A stretch of DNA of 14,420 nucleotides from JAWXCF01 sp034440515 (GTDB taxonomy: Bacteria > Bacteroidota > Bacteroidia > CAILMK01): assembly GCA_034440515.1 (NCBI GenBank), contig JAWXCF010000042.1:1-14420 (forward strand), read 5' to 3'. The position numbers and the translations under genes are program-made. Numbering within the stretch: the stretch's first letter is position 1; each line of letters opens with the position of its first letter. The notes beneath the pieces are model-generated. The model saw only the letters and a program-made list of their open reading frames with translations. It was not told the origin of the DNA and did not search any database. Below, piece after piece: positions 13,610-14,420 of this stretch.

Positions 13610-14420
13610 TAAATTTCTATAATCTAAACCCCATTTTAATTTTTCGCGCAGCGTTTCTATGAAACTAAAATTGCCCAAACGTACTAATTGGAACTTAAAG
13701 TCAGCTATTTGTACCCCGATTTCGTGATTGTATTCTACTACTGTAAATCTACTGTCTAGCGACACCATATGGCTTTCACCTCTTCCTCTTACTCTGAAAC
13801 TAATAACACTACTATCAGGTACTATTATGGGTCTCATAGATAGATTATGAGGAGCTACTGGTGTAATTACTAGGCTATTAGTTTCTGGAAATATAATTGG
13901 ACCTCCACAACTTAAACTGTAAGCAGTACTACCTGTTGGGGTAGCTACTATAACCCCGTCTGCCCAATAATTTGTAAAATACTCACCATTTAGGTAAGTA
14001 TCCACTATTATCATACTACCAGTATCTCGTTTGTGTATAGTGAAGTCATTTAAAGCGAATGAATTAGCCTCGAAAAGATGATGTTCATTGTTAATTTTTA
14101 GTACACTACGTTCCTCTATTTTATATTTACCAGATTTGATGCAATCAACTACTTTAATTATCTGACTGTCAGTTGCGTGTGTTAAAAATCCGAGTCTTCC
14201 TAAGTTAATTCCTAATACAGGTGTCTTTGTTTTCTTAACATAATACAATGTTTCTAAAAGGGTACCATCACCACCCATACTTATTAACATTTGTGGTAAA
14301 TTGTTGTGCAAATCTTGTGGGGAACTATATGTTAATAATTCTTCGGAAAGTCCTGTTTTCTCTAAAAAGTCAGCTCCTTCACTATTAATAATAAAGTTTA
14401 TTCCAGCACTTTTACCAACA
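13607..14420 (-). CDS. nadK: NAD kinase (5' end outside the window)
   Basis: It phosphorylates NAD to NADP with ATP (or polyphosphate) in the cytosol. The frame is open to the right edge, so 270 residues are visible and perhaps 20-25 N-terminal ones are missing. A TTG at 14309-14311 is an internal Leu codon, not the start. Numbering from the edge, the nucleotide-binding GGDGT is at 49-53, GRLGFLT at about 74-80, LNDFTIHK at about 124-131, and the NAD-binding ADGVIVATPTGSTAYSL at about 153-169. RPIIVPD follows near 196-202. The GGDGT and TPTGSTAYS motifs are diagnostic of the family. It is co-oriented with the four barrel genes downstream, as in other Bacteroidetes where nadK precedes the porG-uppS-bamA cluster. 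Confidence 0.95.
   Translation of the reverse strand, partial: VGKSAGINFIINSEGADFLEKTGLSEELLTYSSPQDLHNNLPQMLISMGGDGTLLETLYYVKKTKTPVLGINLGRLGFLTHATDSQIIKVVDCIKSGKYKIEERSVLKINNEHHLFEANSFALNDFTIHKRDTGSMIIVDTYLNGEYFTNYWADGVIVATPTGSTAYSLSCGGPIIFPETNSLVITPVAPHNLSMRPIIVPDSSVISFRVRGRGESHMVSLDSRFTVVEYNHEIGVQIADFKFQLVRLGNFSFIETLREKLKWGLDYRNL

Noticed and set aside
14309..14311. TTG as the start of nadK
   Set aside because: The frame stays open to the window edge with NAD-kinase-like sequence upstream, so the true start is outside.

Overview
This AT-rich window looks like a chromosomal segment of a Bacteroidota (Bacteroidetes) bacterium. Three things point there. The gene order nadK / PorG-like barrel / uppS / bamA / two ompH genes / murI is a familiar Bacteroidetes arrangement. 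Intergenic gaps carry TAnnTTTG-type -7 boxes, and the starts lack clear Shine-Dalgarno sites. The barrel proteins belong to the PorG-like (DUF6089) family, which is largely restricted to this phylum. The content is core-genome housekeeping; there are no mobile elements, CRISPR arrays or RNA genes that I can support.

Layout. Bases 1-452 hold the 3' part of an unrecognised, probably degenerate or frameshifted gene. After an AT-rich gap with a good promoter come tig (trigger factor) and clpP on the + strand, closed by a strong terminator. clpX follows on the + strand with its own promoter-like sequence, overlaid by a 15-bp palindrome. A second terminator separates clpX from everything to the right, which is on the - strand. 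Read in the direction of transcription (right to left), that strand carries: nadK (5' end cut off by the window edge), four tandem paralogous outer-membrane beta-barrel genes of the DUF6089/PorG-like family, uppS, bamA (4-bp overlap with uppS), two Skp/OmpH-like periplasmic chaperones, a terminator, and murI.

How the genes fit together. The left half is cytosolic protein quality control: a ribosome-bound chaperone, a protease and its unfoldase. The right half is envelope building. UppS makes the undecaprenyl carrier for peptidoglycan and glycans, MurI makes D-glutamate for peptidoglycan, BamA inserts outer-membrane barrels, the two OmpH proteins escort unfolded barrels through the periplasm, and the four small barrels are likely BamA clients. 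In gliding or T9SS-bearing Bacteroidetes one DUF6089 protein (PorG) at this locus is part of type IX secretion.

The most unusual feature is that the usual single PorG-like gene is expanded here to four diverged tandem copies. One copy has an altered C-terminus, and the second copy has its own promoter with an inverted repeat in the spacer. I found no wholly new system.
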